DNA of 64,000 nucleotides from Plectrocnemia conspersa (taxonomy: Eukaryota; Arthropoda; Insecta; Trichoptera; Polycentropodidae), in contig VTFK01000332.1 of the NCBI GenBank assembly GCA_009617715.1, positions 558,001-622,000 of the forward strand, read 5' to 3'. Of this stretch, positions 23,319 through 35,870 are shown in pieces. The number at the start of each line of letters is the position of its first letter. The first letter of the stretch is position 1. The translations under genes were made by a program, and so were the position numbers. The notes under the pieces were generated by a model. It made no database searches. It was given only the letters and a program-made list of their open reading frames with translations, and was not told the origin of the DNA.

Positions 23319-23800
23319 TTAGAGTGATGTGTCAACTTGATGATTGAACTATTTATTTAATTAATAAAATTTATTGATAATCATTTAATTTTTGGATTTC
23401 AGAGACGGTACCTTAACTCCGATATTTGGGATTTTGATTGTGTTTTTTGTTTAGATATTTTCTAATTATAATTAATAAAAATAAAAATAGAGTTGGCATG
23501 ATGATTTTCGAACCTCTGCTAATGTATTCTTTTGTTGTCGACCAATGAAAAATAAGCATTCAAATATAAAACAAGATGGCAGACATTAACGTGACAACAG
23601 TTTCAATAATATTGTGTGCGCGATAATAATTTTCTTTAATTTGTCATGTGTGTTGTTTGATTTGACTGAATATAAATAATTGGATTGCAAATTAATTAGG
23701 TATGTTATAACTATGAAAATGAAATATATACAAAATGTGTGTAAGGATTATAAGAATACATTGATTAAACTAGATAAGGAATCATAAAACAGTCTTCATA

Positions 23801-23850
23801 ATGAAATCTTCAAATTTTGAATTCTCGTCAACGGGCTCCGAGGCCGAAAA
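23801..23850 (+). CDS. candidate first coding exon (MKSSNFEF...)
   Basis: ATG at 23801 opens 16 codons plus two bases (MKSSNFEFSSTGSEAEK) and stops exactly at a good donor, AA|GTGAGT. The codons are richer in G+C than the flanks, and the upstream 220 bp (with AAGATGGC near 23573) could be promoter/5' UTR. No partner exon could be located, so the gene is unidentified. Frame at the donor is phase 2. Confidence 0.35.
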
Positions 23851-26800
23851 GTGAGTTTTCCTTTTATAATACATAAACATTAACATTGCTTTTGATTTAA
23901 TGCATATATTCGTTATATATGATGAATTGCAATTAAACCAGGTACCTTTTAAACGTGAACGTGTATGTATGAGGATTAAAAGTTAATGTTGATCAAATTG
24001 GCACTTTCGCAGTAGCAACGCTTTATATATCAGCCAACAATGTGTGGTGTAGCCATGAATATGTAGTTTCTTGGATGTTATTTAATAAACGACATTTTAC
24101 AATGATTATAAATATGTGAGTGCATACCTGGAATAATCGTTAGCCAAAATATCTAAGAGTGGGTTATTTTTAATTCTGATGTAGCAAAATATGTATCTAC
24201 GTCACGATATTTTATCAATTTTTCTTCTAAGCAATCAATTCTATTTCGAAACAGCCAAATTCAGGATATTCAGTTACATCAAAATTATGTAGTATGTTCT
24301 TTATAAAAAGATAATACTTGCTGACAGTGACTTCAACTTTTTGTTTATATATACCAATTCTATGTTGTCGTCATATAAGTCATCAAATTGTTCTATCATT
24401 GCTTCTGAAAAATAATATTAGATCTTTCATTGCTTCTGAAAATTAACTGTAAGCGATAATAGTATCGTTTACAGTTAATTTTCAGAAGCGTATAGTATCG
24501 TTTACAGTTAGTGGGTAAAATGTAAATTTTTGTTTACACTAGTATGAGATTTTTCATTATTACTACCATTGTAATATGTTTAATTAACTTTGGTATGTAT
24601 ATCTTTAATTGCCAAATCACTACTGTTTGTTTTTTAATATTTGATCCTAGAAAGTCAATAGTAATTTTGTTAGAATAACCATGATATATTATTCATATAA
24701 CCAAACACTTACTGGCACACTCATAATTTATAGTTTTGATTATATATCATTTGGAATCATCTTCGATTAACACTTTGTAAGAAAAATTCCGTGACTATAA
24801 CATATTTCAGTGTTTATTTAATTGCACCAAACTGCACGAGCAGCGAGCGCTTGTCAGATAACAGAAGAGCTATCACATGTAAACAAATTTGAGAGCTAAG
24901 GGAAATCCCGGTTTTGGGCGCGCTTGAGAACTAACTAAGCAATTGATTTTATCGATTCAAATTGTAAAACACAATTGTATAAAAATCATCAAATTCTAAA
25001 AAAAATTTTTTTAATTTAGTTTTATTTTATTATTATCTAGTTTTATACCTAATCTTAAATGATATACAATATTTAGTTTTATCATTAAATATCTTAGTTT
25101 CAAATCTAACTTAAAATAATATAATATGTTTTCTTTTGGAAATATTTAGCTAAGTTGAAAACCTATTTTTAAATGAATTGCAAATGTTAAGTAGTTTTTT
25201 TTATAGATTGAACCATTTTGACTATCGTCGACTATAAATACGTTTTTTTATATACTAATTTAATAGGTATTTAATTTAAATTAATTTGCTTGTGAATATT
25301 ATTATATTTATATGTATTTTTAATTGTATTATGGTTTGAATTAATTTATATCTTAACAGATTTTTTCTTTATGATATCTTGAAAAGTTTGTTCTGTTGTT
25401 TATTTATTTATTAATTTTGGAAAATTATGTGTATATATTTGAAAGATAAAATGAGAAACTAGGAAATTAAATACGTTACTGACTCTTGATGGTTTTCAAT
25501 AAATAAATCATCGGCGATTAATTGTAGAATCGGTGAACTCTCCATTTCACAAATTAACCAGTCGGTAAACTTTCCGGATAGCAAATTTATTATATTAATT
25601 ACCACACCTGCCAAAATCAATATTTCATTATCATAAACTAAATTGAAAGCTCTTCCTCATCAAATCAGCGCGTTGGAGCAAGGAATAATCAAGTGGATGC
25701 TGTCAGTGACTTCAATAGTGAAACATCAGTTAACGCTATATACAGCACATACTCTCTGATGCAATTTTAATGTATTCATTTAGTATTAAACTTCTCATCG
25801 AGTCAAACCTGATTAAATTGCAACGTTTTGAAATTCAAGAGCTTAGTCATCCATTATGCGAAGTTAATTTTAACTCAACACCAAACATAATAAAATTCCC
25901 TAGTGATATTTATCAGTAAATAAATTTTCTTATTTTTTCTTAAATATCTATCTTTCATTGCTTAGGCAATACAGCAATAAAAGTAACTATAGTTATTTTT
26001 ATATTTTTTCAACGATTAAAGCATATCCATGTTTTTTCCCTTGCGCTGTTTAAGTTAAAAATTTCATTCTTCCATGCTTTCTTAGTTATTTTTGATGTAA
26101 CATAAGTATATACATACATAAAAATCTTCGTTTTTGGAGTTATATTTTCAGTACCAGATGATTCGTATTATGTAATCCTATTCCGTGGTCTGTTGTTGTA
26201 TGAGTGAAATATAACATTTAAAATTACAAAGCAGCAAATTGGACTCAAACCAGACTAAGTATAAATGGCAAAGACCGTAAGGGCTATTTGATATTTTAAT
26301 TTATAAGACTTATACCACGTCTCTCTTTTGTTCGACAAAAATTTAATAAAATTAATCTTCCCTAGTACCTCTCATTTCACCACGTCACGTCAGTCCGTTA
26401 AGCGGGTCAGAATCTCTCGGCATTTAATCTCTCGCATCCTCTCTATTCCGCACACGTCCCGTTTAACGACTTTGTTCGAAAGTGAGATTTCGTATTAAAT
26501 GCTTTTGATGGCGTACGTTCCGTGGCATGAAAAATTGATATGGAACGAGCCCTCAGATTATTGCCCTCAGGCTCAGTGGCGAAAAGTTGAAATGGACGGC
26601 ACGATATTGTTTTCAACAAATATGATCTTGTTATTTATTTACGACTACACAGAAATCCATTGAAATGTTTTGATTTTTACCATGGGTTGGATTAATTGGA
26701 TAGCGCACAAACATGGCATTATTTCATCGGTGACAATCTGGGTAAAATAAAGTAATGCTTGTTTGCTTTTCGAACGAAGAGTAAACAAGTTTGTTCCCAC

Positions 26801-26944
26801 ACCAGCCCCGATTCAAGGTTGTACTTACAATGATACATTTCTACTAATTATTACGGATCATTCGATTTGTATAACATGTTTAATAGTAAAGCAGACTTTA
26901 TAGGACGTGATAATTAGATTAGCATGCGTGGATTAGATATAATA
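23851..26944. other. non-coding stretch, possible first intron
   Basis: Besides the hairpin at 24432-24489, nothing is identified. Short GC-richer islands near 24830-24940 and 26370-26530 could be regulatory. Confidence 0.35.
24432..24489. repeat. near-perfect inverted repeat, 27-bp arms
   Basis: Arms at 24432-24458 and 24463-24489 pair at 26 of 27 positions around a 4-base loop. Partial direct copies of each arm flank it: ATTGCTTCTGAAAA near 24398, and ATAGTATCGTTTACAGTTA from about 24493. It looks like a small foldback made by local duplication. Confidence 0.8.
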
Positions 26945-27075
26945 ACAACAATGGAATAGCCCAGTCCGTAGCGTCTCAGACTAGTCACTCTGAGGTTGCG
27001 GGTTCGAGCTCCGGCAGCGACACTTGAATTTTTATTTATAAAAAAATGAGCTATTATCAAAAACCGCAAGTCTTA
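26945..27075 (+). mobile_element. tRNA-derived SINE copy 1
   Basis: Contains a tRNA-like pol III promoter: an A-box-like TAGCCCAGTCCG (about 26957-26968) and a B box GGTTCGAGCTC (27001-27011). It is followed by a non-tRNA tail (ATTTTTATTTATAAAAAAATG, then CTATTA..AAAACC). The same head and tail recur at 50105-50230. It is not a functional tRNA: no acceptor stem pairs. Confidence 0.65.
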
Positions 27076-28315
27076 ATTGTGAGTAGTATTACTGGAATAT
27101 TATAATAAACTATATAAAGTATAAAGTAAATTCAGCCAGAATATGCATTTAATCTCAAACATATGTTTAAATAACATTGCCTTATTTGAATACGTTGTTA
27201 TGGCACACTCTCTATATATTATTTTAGCAAGAAAACCGTACTCGTTTTTTCACGCCAATCAACGCCGGCATACTGCGCTGCAAACAAGCATCACCCGATT
27301 GCAATTTGTACTAGCACACAAACATATGTACAGAGAACAGAGTCGCAGATTGGAGTTCGATTCGAAGGCTGCGGGCCATGTTCGGTTTGGGAACAAATCG
27401 GGTTTGGGGTCGGTTTTGAATCTGCCAGAAGTGGTCAATTTGACTTGGTAATGACGACAGTCCCCACTGACCGGGTCCTAATTACAGATACGGTATCGGT
27501 CGACGGACGTATGAGCGTTTGGAGCAAAAATCTCTGGAACACAATTGAGTCAATTGGATGCAAATAGAGTTTGAATATTTGATGGTCATTAATACTAGAA
27601 TGCTGCAAGTCAGTTAGGCGAAGAGGGAAGGATAAGATATGGCAATTTTTAAATGCAAAAATATGTACATTTAATAAAATAAATATTTAGTAAAATTAAT
27701 GCAATATATCAGGCCTGGACAACTTGTTCAGGATTGCGATCGACTTTATTTTTTTCTAAAACTAAGCGGTCGTCTTATTTATATTTTTTGATTTGAATGG
27801 GTTTTTTGTGGAATATATAAATAATAAACTATTTTAATATATTTAGTACAACATTTATTACGTTTTAATAAAATATACATAACCTAGGAAAATTTATTGA
27901 AAAGATTGCACTTCCGCGAAAATTAGAAAAATAAGGAAATAATTGATTAACGCGCACCGTGAGATATATTCCCTTTCGCTCGCTCGCGTGTTAAGTAACG
28001 AGAGTGAGTGAGAGATAAGGGCGTGCATTACATGCGTTACGCACGCACACTTCTTCGGCATTTATCTTTATGTTACTTCTGTTTATTAATATTAACAGAA
28101 AAGTGAAACGTAATTCAAAATTCTAACTTTTTACCAATGATCTTAAGCATTTCCAAAAATAATTCCGCCTGCTGTCTGTCTGTTTAACCAATTTTTCTTG
28201 AATTTGAAATATACAACGTGGCAAAAGAAATCAACAGCTGTTTCAACAGCTGGCTGTTCAGAGCTAAGGTCTGTAAAACCAATAAATCGCAAAGGGGTGA
28301 TTATTAACCACCCCT
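27076..28315. other. non-coding stretch with a GC-richer block
   Basis: The block 27230-27560 is GC-richer and carries a chance 102-codon ORF on + (27143-27451) with no recognisable domain. Positions 27965-28030 (CCCTTTCGCTCGCTCGCGTG onward) recur in inverted orientation at 34625-34685, so they belong to a dispersed repeat. Confidence 0.35.
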
Positions 28316-28430
28316 TCCCCAAGAGTCCAGTCTAGGCTTTCTGCTCTGTATTATTTAAATATTAACGACGTAAATACGGAAGTTTCAAATTATTCTGTAT
28401 GCAGATGATTTAAGATTGAATATATATATA
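28316..28430 (+). mobile_element. non-LTR reverse transcriptase fragment with YADD
   Basis: A frameshifted remnant: Q-E-S-S-L-G-F-L-L (from P-Q-G-S-x-L-G-P-L-L), then INDVNTEVSN, then ILYADDLRLNI in the next frame (catalytic YADD at 28398-28409). These are RT motifs 4 and 5 of Jockey-superfamily non-LTR elements. Only about 115 bp is left; a TA microsatellite follows (28424-28465). Confidence 0.65.
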
Positions 28431-29266
28431 TATTTTTTAATATGTTTTTATATATATATATATATTTTTTAATATGTTGCAGAATGAATTAGATTTGCCA
28501 AAGAGATTGGCTTTCGTCTACTGTCTACTATTATATTTAAATATTTAAAAAAAAAAATTACATCTACTGATTTTTACAAGAACAGATTTGCCACTTTATT
28601 TTATTTATATATCTTTTAGATATAACTAAAAAATACATTCTATATAATTATACATATAAATTTCACATATTATCAATATGTAATAAAAATATTTTTTTTT
28701 TCACTATTTTCAACAGAAGAACGTCATTTGAAAATGCAGTAAATTTGGCACATATAAATTAGATTTAAATAATATAATACTTCAAATTATCGACATTATA
28801 TTTTTAAAATGTAAACATTATTACAAATGTGACCTTCGTGTCACTCTCGCATTAAAATAAATCAAATGAGAGATAGATATTCTAAAAATAAACAAATAAC
28901 TTGCATTAAAATAATTCGTATTAGAAATAAATATTTTAAAAATAGACAAATTGTCAACCTTTGATAAAAAATATTTTTTTTGTAATCTGAGATGCACGAC
29001 ATTTTAATCTTTATGGTTTACATGAAGCGTAACCTTGAACTCGTTTGCACTTGTTTATGCATCTCGAAATATTTAAAAAAAAAACAGTAGCTATGCGTCA
29101 ACGGTTGCGTATACTGTTTCGTTACATTTTTGTCGAATAAGTGTTTTCGTTTATAATAATATCCCTTTCGATGTTTTTATTTATAAAGTGATGGTGTAAT
29201 TAAGTGTTTGTGTTAGAATTAAGCAGTGTATAATTGAAATTAGTGTTTATAGCTATACTTGGGCCT

Positions 29267-29347
29267 ATGCAAGGCCGTTGCAGCGGCGCGGAGCCGGTGT
29301 CCATAACCGACGCCGACGCCCCGCGCCCCCGCTACTCGTCCGACAAG
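29267..29347 (+). CDS. candidate first coding exon (MQGRCSGAEP...)
   Basis: ATG at 29267 opens 27 codons (MQGRCSGAEPVSITDADAP, then RPRYSSDK) and ends in phase 0 at AAG|GTAATG. The segment is over 70% G+C in an AT-rich region, a strong sign of coding sequence. The 160 bp upstream, with repeated AGTGTTT/AAGTG words, reads like an insect 5' UTR. The peptide is polar, without signal peptide. The gene is not identified; its next exon must lie in or beyond the following 34 kb. Confidence 0.5.
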
Positions 29348-30007
29348 GTAATGTCTTTCGAATATAGTTAACCCTTTGTGCTCGTAAGTCCGAGCGTTAC
29401 ACTCTTACGTCGACAAAACTTGAAATGCATTTGTTGAAGCTAATTTTGCCATTTTAAATTTAATAATGGTAAAAAAAGTTGTGGTAAACACATTTTAGTA
29501 ATATTAAATTTTTAACTTATGCAAATAAGTCAATAATGTTCAATTTACGAGTGTAAGTTTATTGTAAAATTTTTCATCGGACATGGTCGTACACTTGTGG
29601 TGTTAAGACCAATACTTGACAGTTGTGCGGTGTTAAACTGATTTTTTCCTTCAAAGGGTATCTATATTTTTATGATATGGGATGAAACGGGATTATATGC
29701 TCTAATTGTGCATAATTGTTACTTAATATTGTGTGTCTGTTATGAAATAAAAACGATTAGAAAAAAAGAGCGAGATGCAAGCAGAGCTCGCTATATCGCT
29801 CGCACTATTCAAATCAGCGATTGACAACTATCGACAACTCAAATAATAATATTAGTCTATTTAATTATTTATAAATACATATATTGATTTATTTTTACAA
29901 ATTATCCATATAATTACGAATGACGATATATTGGATGTTTATGGAAGTGACGATGAATTAGATATTAACCGTGTTATTATTACTGTGACAGTAATAGTAG
30001 TAGGAAT
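29348..30007. other. start of presumed intron
   Basis: No exon seen. A segment starting TTAACCCTTTGTGCTCG (29369) and ending CAAAGGG (about 29656-29662) has MITE-like ends, but the flanks do not match each other. Confidence 0.3.
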
Positions 30008-31796
30008 TAGGGAACGTAATGTTCGAATCGATAATGAACGAAACGTTAATTTTTTTATTATCGATTAGATCGATAATGGTAGATAACGATAAATTAAATT
30101 TATCGTTTGATCGATATTACCGTTCGTGTAATCGATAATGAACGATATTAATCGATAACAACGTTTGTTATCGATTAATATCGTTTAATATTAATATAAA
30201 TTATGGTTAATTTTTTTTCAACCTCAAAAATTAACGATAAATTTCGTTTGTAATAAAAAAAAAAAATTGTTAACAAAATGTTATTAAATTAATAATATTA
30301 CAAACTTATCTGAAATTACCAGTTATAAATTAAAATGACTAGAACATTAAATAATAAAAAATATTACTTTATCTTTAAAGCCAAAAAATCACTAATATTA
30401 ATATTTCAAAAAATTCACCTTATTTTAATCACTTTTCAAGATGCATTGATGCATTCACAGCAAGATACGTCTTTAATCAGTTTCTGTATCTGCCTCTGAT
30501 TCTGTGTTACTTGCACTGATAGTCTCTGAAGGAGCAATGCATCATCTGTTGAGTCTGAATCTGGAGCATACACAATTCCTTATAACTTTTTTTTTTAAGT
30601 TTTCGGTAACTGTCTTGAGCTTTTATTGGAGTCACATTCACAGTGCTGCGGGAGCCCTTACTTGGTGCACTGAATGCAGAACCAGCACGACTTCTTGGTG
30701 ATAAAAATGATAGTCCACTCTCCTCATCATCCCTCTCTCCGACAGGCAATTCTTCAACAATAGGAATTCCAATGTTGTATTTAGTGATACGGACTATACT
30801 GTGATTCAGTTGTATATAGAGGAGCTTGTCAACATTTAACGGGTCAAACCTTATACTCTGAGATGTTACGAGGTTTCCTCTAGCAGAAAAAAACCGTTCA
30901 CTTTTCTGGCCATTTTCTGGCTTCAGCCGCCAACAACGGGAAGATCCCGTTGTAGTTTTCTTTCCACCAGGTCAATACATCAATTTTATAAGATGAAGGT
31001 CTGGGATAAATCTTGAAGGAGTCCCACTATCTTTCCACTGCCGATTTTGTTCGATTTAGAGTCGCATGCTGAGCTTTTTCAGCCAATAACTGATCCATGA
31101 AATCCATGTCGTCGAAGGCAAGAGTTGACGCCAGTCCGATATGCCGCTTTGTTGGAGTTTCCTGCTCAACCTCTTGAGACGATGATGTGAGTCAAGAAAT
31201 CTTCTTAGAGTAGACTCTTCTTTGTTGAACTGAGTAAGAGGTAATCCCTTATAATACGGATAAAGTTGATTGGCCATACGTACATGGTGCTCTTCAGTAC
31301 TATGATTCTGCATAACTCGTTCCATTTGTCTCTGAAATTCAGTGATGAATTCTTTCGTGAGTTGTTGTGTTAGATCAGCAGCGAGCACTTTTCCAAGATA
31401 AGAGAAATGGGAATATTTTTTGAGCGGTCAGTGAATCATTAGCAAAAAGTCCCGCACTCACATCTTTAACTTTTTCTAATATCAGGACTAGTTCGGTCAT
31501 AAACATGAAGTCAAAGGGCGCATAATTTCGCGCGCCATTGTTTAACATTATTTTATTTTGTACTTTCCCGCCAAATATCGCTTAAACAAATGATAATATC
31601 GTTCATTATTGATCATTATCGTTAGAGATCGATCATCGAAAAATTCATTATCGTTCATTAACGATATCGAACGATAATCAATAATAAAAAATTAGCGTTG
31701 TCGTTATCGTTCGTTATCGTTCATTATCGTTCATTATCGTTCATTATCGATCATTATCGTTACTTAATCGATACGAAACGGAGACTTCGATCCTTA
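30008..31796 (-). mobile_element. hAT DNA transposon, ends intact, transposase decayed
   Basis: Element of 1789 bp with 8-bp target duplication GTAGGAAT at 30000-30007 and 31797-31804. Terminal inverse words TAGGGAACG and (other end, reversed) TAAGGATCG match at 7 of 9. Many copies of CGATAATGAACGA-type words lie inside both ends, typical of subterminal transposase-binding sites. The minus strand codes part of a hAT transposase: near 30905-30790 reads SERFFSARGNLVTSQSIRF then DPLNVDKLLYIQLNH, the C-terminal dimerisation domain, and an upstream segment (31056-31388) has MANQLYPYYKGLP. The upstream catalytic and BED regions are missing and frames are broken, so the element is non-autonomous. 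Confidence 0.8.
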
Positions 31797-32619
31797 GTAG
31801 GAATGATATCTAATCACTTTAAAGAAGATGGTTTATGCCAATATTTGATGGAAATAATGATTACGAATCATATTTTAATCTTAAATATTATGACAATACA
31901 TTGGTGTGGTGCGCCAAGTAAATATGATCCGTTTATTGTCCAGATACCCAGACCCGAAACTATAGAATAATATATAGATTTATAAAAGCACTAATCAATT
32001 TACTAAGAGAGATTTGCATAATAGTTTATTATTATTATTTATAAGCTAATAAAAATATTGTTTCTAAAACAAGTTTATATATGGTCCCCTTTTAAAATTG
32101 TAAATCCTACATTTTTTTTAATATAATTTTCATTTAAATTTTTAATTTGATTTGTTTTATACACTTTCTGGATTGATAGTGCAGCAAGGGCATTTAGTAC
32201 ATCATAGGAAATCAACTTTCTCATATGTATTTAATGCGATTCAACGACCTGAACGAACATTCAACATCAGCTTTAGACACGTCATGCTAATACTATTTCT
32301 ACCAATTTTAAATCTCTAAGTTTCAAGTTTTAGAATAATCTTTTAACGTAATCATTTTTTATGTTTCAATATTTTAATATTTTGGTATGTCCAAATATGA
32401 TTTTGTAATAAGAAATTACATTTTTTTTCTTCCACTGGAATTAATGTATAATTGTCAATTGGAGTTTGGTAAGTCTTTTTAAGAGATTTGATCTTTTCAT
32501 TGAGCAATGTTATACTATACGCAGACAAGGGTAAGAGCGTATTATACAAATTGTGTAATTAAAATATAATTTATAATACTAATACATTTGCTCTATAAAA
32601 TTAAACGCGTAACTAATCA
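31797..32619. other. AT-rich stretch, short ORF next to hAT
   Basis: The frame open on the left of the hAT element (29920-30007) continues in frame on the right (to 31970) when the element and one target copy are ignored. Nothing in the peptide is recognisable. Confidence 0.3.
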
Positions 32620-33790
32620 GTAATGTTTGCAAACCGAATATTCAATATTTACACGTAGAATAAATATTTAAATAAAATTAATTTACAAGTATGAATCTTA
32701 TAGTCTTAATTAATTTTATGTTAATATTTATAAGTAAGAAAAATTTCATAACGTGATTCACTTTTATAGGTCAAAGGATTAATTAAACAACAAAACCAAA
32801 ACGATAACACAATTATAAAGCTTGTTGTATTATAATTTACGTTGAGTAATTTTTCGTATAAATGATTTTTTACACACATTGTAAAAACATATTCTTGTTG
32901 CTTTCTATAATTCTTCACATATGTATATCTATATTTACAATCATTGTTGGCAAACGCTAGACAGGCAAAACGGGTTTCGTCCGCGTCGTTCTATGGTCAC
33001 TAATCTCATGTGCCTCAGGCGGTGATAAATCACAATCAACTAAATAAAATTGGACTTTCAAACTACTCACCAATGACTCTCTTACTCTTAAAAAATTTAA
33101 TCATCATATTATATGTAAAAGTTTAATATTTTACTATATTAATATATTTATCATTTAACAACACAAAACTAAAATAAACATTAGTGAAATTAAAAACAAA
33201 ATAGTCATAGAGAATACTTAAATTTTATTTTATTGTTAATATATTTTTAATATTTAAATATTAAAAAAAAATATAGTTTGCGCAAAGAGTAATCTACTGG
33301 TTTTTAAAAGAATAGATTTGACACTTTATTTTATTTATATATCTTTAAAATCAATTTGCATTTACGCAATAATAAATTTATTGTTTAGATAAAATTAAAC
33401 AATATATTTTATCAAATTATATATATAAATGTGTTTGCAAACCTAGTATTCAATATTAACACATGTAGAATAAATATTTAAATAAAATTAATTTAGAAAT
33501 TTAATTCATTTTATGTTAATATTTATGAATAACAAATTTTTCATAACAACGTGATTTACTTTTAAAGGTTGAAGGATTAATTAAACAAAACCAGAATGAT
33601 AACACAATATAAAGGTTGTTTTATTATAATTTACATTTAGTAATTTCTCGTACAAATGATTTTTTTACACACATTGTAAAAACATATTCTTGTTGCTTGC
33701 TATGATTCTTCACATATGTGTATATTTACAATCACTGTCGGCAAGCGCGAGTTTCGTCCGCGTCGTTCCATGGTCACCGCCTTCAATAGG
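32620..33790. repeat. direct repeat of about 380 bp, spacing about 805 bp
   Basis: Positions about 32622-33000 and 33427-33780 align over most of their length (from GTTTGCAAACC through GTTTCGTCCGCGTCGTTC and ATGGTCAC). The linker near 33240-33350 also matches 28520-28620 (ATAGATTTG.CACTTTATTTT), so this is part of a dispersed element of unknown class, present here as a partial tandem pair. Confidence 0.65.
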
Positions 33791-34494
33791 CATTTTGAAA
33801 TCTAGGTTGATGTAGGCTATAACGATTTTCAAAAAAAAAAACTTTCGACAAAGCTACTTCTTCTAAAGTTAGGCAAATTCGGTTTCTCGAACGGTCTCGT
33901 TAGATTTTTTGTTATGCCTCCACTGCACTATACGTACAGTCAGCATATTTGCGCGCGATCGAAAAGTGCCAAATAATCGAAATTTTTAATTTGTCATATT
34001 AATAAAATGACGCTACTGATAATTATAAAAGTTTGTGTGGGCACTTACTTACCAATACAATATCAATGAAAACTTTTCGGTCGTAAATATTCAATTTACG
34101 CAAAATCTTTGTCGGCTTTTGCAAAATGCCATAAGGCATACAATGATACTTCAGAATACGAAAACCACATGTGTGACTATTCAAGAATTTGTCACCATCG
34201 ATTCTAAATAAGAATGCTTATGGTGTGACATTTATATAAACCGATCTAGAAAAATACATAAGGATATTCGAAAAGATTTTTTTTAACAAAATCAAGTACC
34301 ACTAATTATTTTTTAATTACTTAATTTTATACGAAAAAAAATATAATAACGATATCTGTTACAAGAATATACTATCAAAAATATAATTAATCCCTTTTGG
34401 TGCCCTAAAATATTCAAAGATGTCAGTAAGAGTCTGTTGAAGATCGAGTTTCATAAAGGCATGCGTCCTGCTGTAGTATCAAGTTCCCAATAAA

Positions 34495-34521
34495 CACGTG
34501 GTATTATAACTTTACCACGTG
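34495..34521. promoter_or_regulatory. paired CACGTG E-boxes in a small palindrome
   Basis: CACGTGGTA (34495-34503) and TACCACGTG (34513-34521) form 9-bp inverse arms around 9 bases. CACGTG is the site of bHLH-PAS and Myc/Max-type factors. Whether this one is used is unknown. Confidence 0.3.
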
Positions 34522-34929
34522 ACCACTTTGCAGCGCTCGTCATGCGTACTAATTATAAGACGCCTACGCGCATACTGAAATTGAACCGAGTTACTCGTTC
34601 TATTTCAGTTTGCGAACCACAATGTCATTATCTTTCTCACTCTCGTCACTTAACACGCAAGAGAGCGAAAGGGGAAGTATCTCACTGCTCGCGTTCTAAA
34701 GACTTGCTCCGACTTCGGTCCCCTTGACTCGGAAAAAATGCCGACAATGTTCGGAAGCGCTCGAAGCTGGTCAAGTCGACTGAATTCCTGCCACTTTAAC
34801 CTCGGACAACTTCCGAGAGATTTTAGAGCAGGCAGAACCGAACTCGACTGAAGTAACCCACTATATTCTCCGTCCTTGGTCAACCTTGGCCAACTTCTAG
34901 AGAGTGTACTACAGGCATTAGTATGTAAG

Positions 34930-35490
34930 CTATGGCGATCGTCGCTCCGATGAGTATTTCGCTCATTTTGGATTACCGCAGGGATTCAATCTGAGTATAC
35001 TGATGACCACAAAAATAATTCACTGTGGAGATATTCGATCAACAATTGACTACCTTCAGCACCGCCAAGTGCTAAATTTTCTTACAGGCAAATGTATTTT
35101 AAGCAAAAATACTTCCGTTTGTTACTCGATAGTGACGTTCGAGCAAGGACGGAAATTTCCTATGCACACATCGTCAAAGTTTGCGATAAGACATTGAGAT
35201 GCTCTGCTTCATTATACGGAGCATGTGTCACTTTAACAATTTATTGGCGATTCGCGTTCTGTACAATACACCAATTCATAGCGCCTTGCATATGGCTCCA
35301 TTGTCTGGAATTCGAGTGAAACGTAGTAGGTACTCTTTGTTTCTAGATAGAATTCAAAGAACATTTCTAAGATATCTTCATAAGAGGGAGTACGGGTCTT
35401 ATCCGTATTTGTATCTTAATTCCTTTTTACTAGGAGCGTTGGGATACAATTTTTTATTAATTATCGGCGTAACGTTTACTCAATGAAGTA
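34930..35490 (+). mobile_element. decayed non-LTR reverse transcriptase (family 1-like)
   Basis: Frameshifted RT C-terminal part. FGLPQGFNLSIL (from F-G-V-P-Q-G-S-N-L-G-P-L-L) reads near 34970-35005, then FLTGKC, KVCDKTLR, LLAIRVLYNTPIHSAL, SLFLDRIQRTFLRYL and GALGYNF. These parallel the thumb and C-terminal segments of the better copy at 38950-39594 (SVGKCHTVSF, RILYDTLVRSILESG, LGALGYDSL). No function remains. Confidence 0.7.
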
Positions 35491-35569
35491 CCTTTTAAAG
35501 TTCTTAAGGGGTGGTGTTTATTTTTTTATGTATATATTTACTTTCTTAGCATTGTTATAATCAAAGATA

Positions 35570-35870
35570 ATTTTATGGATAAGTTCAGTATAATTATAAA
35601 AAAATTACGCGTCGGCACTGATGATATTTTAGATAGTTCGATTACCGTTGTTAAATAATTAATATCATCGTCGATAGTTTAAGTGTCCGTTGGGTTCTGT
35701 CACCTAACCAATGTACGGGACTCGACAATACTCTTGAAACCCTTCCAATCAGAATTGTTATAATCAAAGATAATTTTATGGAAAACTAAGCGTCGCCATC
35801 CAGTGTAAGAAACACAGAAGGGTGGTTCAAGGATAGAGCCTGGGTGCATTGCATATTTGAATAAAATTTA
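35570..35870 (-). mobile_element. non-LTR retrotransposon (family 2) linker fragment
   Basis: Close copy of 43510-43810 (shared words include CGGTACTGATGATATTTTAG-like and CAGTGTAAGAAACACAGAA). In that copy the sequence codes, on the minus strand, the region between endonuclease and reverse transcriptase, so this is a second fragment of the same family. Confidence 0.6.

Noticed and set aside
26945..27015. tRNA gene candidate
   Set aside because: A and B boxes are present but no acceptor stem or cloverleaf can be formed; a second copy with the same non-tRNA tail shows that it is a SINE.
27143..27451. 102-codon ORF
   Set aside because: No domain, unlikely composition, no acceptor/donor arrangement; left as chance ORF in a GC-richer block.
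29369..29662. Possible piggyBac-like MITE (TTAACCCTTTG...CAAAGGG)
   Set aside because: Right flank is TATC, not TTAA, and the inverse similarity is only about 7 bp.
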